This document shows, in pieces, positions 6,323 through 8,358 of a stretch of 8,358 bases of DNA. A program made the translations under genes and the position numbers. Positions within the stretch are counted from its first letter, which is position 1. Each line of letters starts with the position of its first letter. The stretch is from positions 1 to 8,358 of the forward strand of contig JACQEH010000208.1 of the NCBI GenBank assembly GCA_016200675.1, given 5' to 3'. The notes under the pieces are model-generated. The model did not search any database, was not told the DNA's origin, and worked only from the letters and a program-made list of their open reading frames with translations. Origin of the DNA: Chloroflexota bacterium. GTDB taxonomy: Bacteria > Chloroflexota > Limnocylindria > Limnocylindrales > CSP1-4.

Positions 6323-8248
6323 TCAACCGGCGGGGACGGGCGCCCCGAGCTTCTCGATCCGGATGGCCGTGGCCTTGAACTCGGCCGTGCCGGACTTCGG
6401 GTCGGTGGCGTCGATGGTCAGGAGGTTGACCGCCACGTCGTCCTGGAAGTGGAAGGTCATGAAAGTCAGGCCGGGACGGAGCCCCGGGTCGGTCCGGATC
6501 GGGACCTCGACCTGGCCACGCCGCGAGACCACGCGCACCCGCTCGCCCTCCGTGAGCCTCAAGCGGGCGACGTCCTCCGGCGACATGTCGAGCGACTCGC
6601 CACGACGGAGGGGCGAAGTGAAGGACCCCGTCTGGACTCCGGTGTTGTAGGAGTCGAGTCGACGGCCCGTGGTCAGCCGGATCGGGAAGTCGTCGTCCAG
6701 GCGATCGACCGGCGGATCGTGATCGACGGCCACGAAGGGGACGCGGCTGCCCGGGACCGGGTCCTCCCAGAGCCGGGAGTGGAGGAACAGCTCGCCCGGA
6801 TGGGTCTCGTCCCAGCACGGCCACTGGATGCCGCCGAGTGCCTCGAGCCGCGCGTAGGTCATGCCCTGGTGGACGGGCGACAGCGACCGGACCTCGTCCC
6901 AGATCCGCTCGGCGGAGGGCTCGCCCCAGTCGTGGCCCATCCGCCGGGCCAGCTCGAAGATGATCCAGAGGTCGTCGCGGGCCTCGCCCGGCGGGTCGAG
7001 CGCCTTTCGGACTCGCTGGACGCGCCGTTCGGAGTTCGTGACCGTCCCCTCGGATTCAGCCCAGGCCGCGGCGGCCGGCATGACGACGTCGGCGAGCTCC
7101 GCGGTGGCGGTCAGGAAGAGGTCCTGGACGACCATGAAGTCGAGGCCGCCCATGAGCTGCTTCGCCCGCTGCTGGTCCGCCTCGGACTGGACCGGGTTCT
7201 CGCCGATGACATAGGCGGCGCGGAGCTCGCCGCGTTCCATGGCGTCGAACATCTGGCTGAGATGCCAGCCCTTCTTCGGCGGGACGGGCACGCCCCAGGC
7301 CGCGTCGAACTTCTCCCGCAGCGGCGCGTTCTCGACGTGCTGGAAGCCCGGCAGGCGATCCGGCAGGGCGCCCATGTCGCCGCCGCCCTGGACGTTGTTC
7401 TGGCCACGGAGCGGGTTCAGGCCGCTGCCGTACCTTCCGACGTGACCAGTCAACAGGGCGAGGTTGATCAGGGCGAGGACGTTGTCGACAGCGTTGTGGT
7501 GCTCCGTGATGCCGAGGGTCCAGCAGATCATCGCCTTCTCGGCGCCGGCGTAGGCGTGAGCCAAGTCCCGGATGGCGTCGCCGGGGACGCCGGTCTCGCG
7601 CTCCGCGTACTCGAGGGTGTAGCTCTCGACCTTGTCCCGGTAGGCCTCGAAGTCGAAGGTCGCCCGGGCGATGAACTCCTCGTTGGCGAGGCCCGCGTGG
7701 ATGATCTCCCGGCCGATGGCATTGGCCAGGGCGATGTCGCTGCCGACGTCGAGGCCCAGCCAGACGTCGGCCCACTCGGCCGAGCTCGTCCGGCGCGGGT
7801 CGACCGCATACATGCGGGCGCCATTGCGGACGCCGCGCAGGAGGTGATGGAAGAAGATCGGATGCGTCTCTCGGGCGTTGCTGCCCCAGAGAACGATCAG
7901 ATCGGTCTCCTCAGCCTCTCGATATGAGCTGGTTCCACCACCAGCGCCGAAGACGGTCGCCAGACCGGCGACAGACGGGGCGTGTCAGGTGCGGTTGCAG
8001 CTGTCGATGTTGTTGCTGCCCAGGACCGTCCGGGAGAACTTCTGGGCCGCGAAGTTGACCTCGTTGGTCGCCTTGCTGCAGCTGAAGACCCCGAAGGGCG
8101 CCGGCGCGTCCGGGAGCCGATGGGCCCCGGCCGCGCGGAAGGCCGCGACGGTCCGATCGAGCGCCTCGTCCCAGGTCGCGGGGCGGAGCTCGCCGCCCTT
8201 CGTCTCGCGGACGAGGGGCTGGGTCAGGCGAACATACGACTTCGGCAA
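6323..8248 (-). CDS. fdhF: Formate dehydrogenase catalytic subunit, selenocysteine-containing (UGA read as Sec at residue 88); detached C-terminal part of the alpha subunit
   Basis: The reading gives 641 residues from TTG 8248-8246 (GGAGG 9 nt upstream) to TGA 6325-6323, with one internal TGA at 7987-7985. That TGA sits in CNRT-U-HAPSVAGL, the Sec site of formate dehydrogenases (E. coli FdhF has CARV-U-HGPSVAGL), and a SECIS-like hairpin follows. Other motifs: PATWDEALD (23-31), the Sec-adjacent His89, LWGSNARETHP, GITEHHN, NPLRGQNNVQG with Arg281, and a C-terminal MGD-binding domain (from about 520; TTGRRLDSYNTG). Sec88 to Arg281 is 193 residues, as between Sec140 and Arg333 of E. coli FdhF. 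The protein lacks the MopB [4Fe-4S] domain, which is encoded at 3503-2439; the first residues align just after it. No Tat signal is seen, so it should be cytoplasmic. The expected reaction is formate + NAD+ to CO2 + NADH, with the other subunits. Confidence 0.94.
7945..7987 (-). promoter_or_regulatory. Selenocysteine UGA and bacterial SECIS element in fdhF
   Basis: The UGA is 7987-7985. After 12 nt comes a perfect 6-bp stem, GTCGCC (7972-7967) and GGCGAC (7961-7956), closing a 5-nt loop GGTCT (7966-7962). The loop sequence is the same as the SelB-binding apical loop of E. coli fdhF, at nearly the same distance from the UGA. A 4-bp lower stem, CGCC (7982-7979) with GGCG (7948-7945), can form across an internal loop of 6 and 7 nt. 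The bulged U of the E. coli upper stem is not present. The structure was read by eye and not folded computationally. Confidence 0.88.
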
Positions 8249-8257
8249 GGGGCTCTG

Positions 8258-8262
8258 CCTCC
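8258..8262 (-). promoter_or_regulatory. Ribosome-binding site for the TTG start of fdhF
   Basis: GGAGG on the minus strand, 9 nt before TTG 8248-8246. It supports independent initiation here. The frame is open further upstream, but that part reads as Arg/Ala/Pro-rich low-complexity sequence with no similarity to FdhA, so it is unlikely to be coding. Confidence 0.65.
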
Positions 8263-8270
8263 GCGCTGTG

Positions 8271-8290
8271 CGCCCCGCGGCTGCGGGGCG
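8271..8290 (-). repeat. Perfect GC hairpin in the fdhF leader
   Basis: CGCCCCGC (8271-8278) and GCGGGGCG (8283-8290) form an 8-bp perfect stem with a 4-nt loop, 8 nt upstream of the fdhF ribosome-binding site. No T-tract follows on either strand. It may be a leader structure of fdhF or a terminator remnant of a gene beyond the window. Confidence 0.5.
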
Positions 8291-8325
8291 CGTCGTTCGT
8301 CGCCGGCCGGATGGCCGACGGCGCG

Positions 8326-8331
8326 AGTGTA
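8326..8331 (-). promoter_or_regulatory. Candidate -10 element (TACACT) of fdhF
   Basis: TACACT on the minus strand within the octamer CTACACTC (8332-8325), the same octamer found before fdhD and the NuoE-NuoF gene. It would give a leader of about 70 nt containing the 8271-8290 hairpin and the ribosome-binding site. No convincing -35 is visible. Inference from position and recurrence. Confidence 0.4.
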
Positions 8332-8358
8332 GCGCTGCGTCGAATTGAGCGGCCCCCA

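Noticed and set aside
6449..7927. Open frame of 492 codons on the plus strand opposite fdhF
   Set aside because: It is a high-GC antisense shadow of a clear MopB-family gene and shows no recognisable domain; the same holds for the long plus-strand frames opposite the NuoE-NuoF and Fe-S genes.
7985..7987. TGA as a nonsense mutation making fdhF a pseudogene
   Set aside because: The position is exactly the Sec site, a SECIS-like hairpin follows, and the rest of the frame is intact over 553 further codons.
1..8358. CRISPR arrays, insertion sequences, tRNA or rRNA genes
   Set aside because: No direct-repeat array, transposase, terminal repeats or tRNA-like fold was seen on reading both strands; no selC was found in the window.

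Overview
The window is a GC-rich bacterial chromosome fragment. An F420-type PPOX oxidoreductase, a DUF4260 membrane protein, promoters that look leaderless, and the style of the cold-shock and NuoE-NuoF fusion proteins point to Chloroflexota (Limnocylindria/Ellin6529-like) or less likely a deep actinobacterium. This placement is inferred from gene content, because no marker gene is present.

Layout. Positions 1-222 (+) hold the 3' end of a DUF4260 membrane protein. Positions 251-730 (-) encode a TIGR03668-like F420-dependent PPOX protein, divergent from fdhD (753-1622, +). fdhD is followed 8 nt later by a YdeI/OmpD-associated family gene (1631-2209, +). After a short convergent gap, everything is on the minus strand. 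Read 5' to 3' on that strand, this part contains a selenocysteine-containing formate dehydrogenase catalytic subunit (8248-6323), a GYD-domain protein (6182-5862), a cold-shock protein with a structured leader and its own terminator (5696-5484), a NuoE-NuoF fusion diaphorase (5401-3500), and, overlapping it by 4 nt, an iron-sulfur subunit (3503-2439).

How the genes fit together. The window encodes most of a soluble NAD-dependent formate dehydrogenase. Formate would be oxidised at a Mo/W-bis-MGD-selenocysteine centre. Electrons would pass through a chain of [4Fe-4S] and [2Fe-2S] clusters to FMN and NAD+. FdhD would sulfurate the cofactor. The alpha subunit is in two pieces. The Fe-S chain plus the MopB [4Fe-4S] domain is one gene, and the Mo-cofactor domain with Sec is another, about 2.8 kb away and upstream of it in the direction of transcription. 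The break falls at the boundary between the [4Fe-4S] domain and the MGD-binding domains.

The most valuable point is the in-frame TGA at 7987-7985. An ordinary gene caller splits fdhF there and loses 58 codons. The TGA is followed by a bacterial SECIS-like hairpin with a perfect 6-bp stem and a GGUCU loop, the same loop as in E. coli fdhF, so it should be read as selenocysteine. A shared octamer, CTACACTC, lies upstream of all three formate dehydrogenase transcription units (fdhD, NuoE-NuoF and fdhF) as a candidate -10 element.
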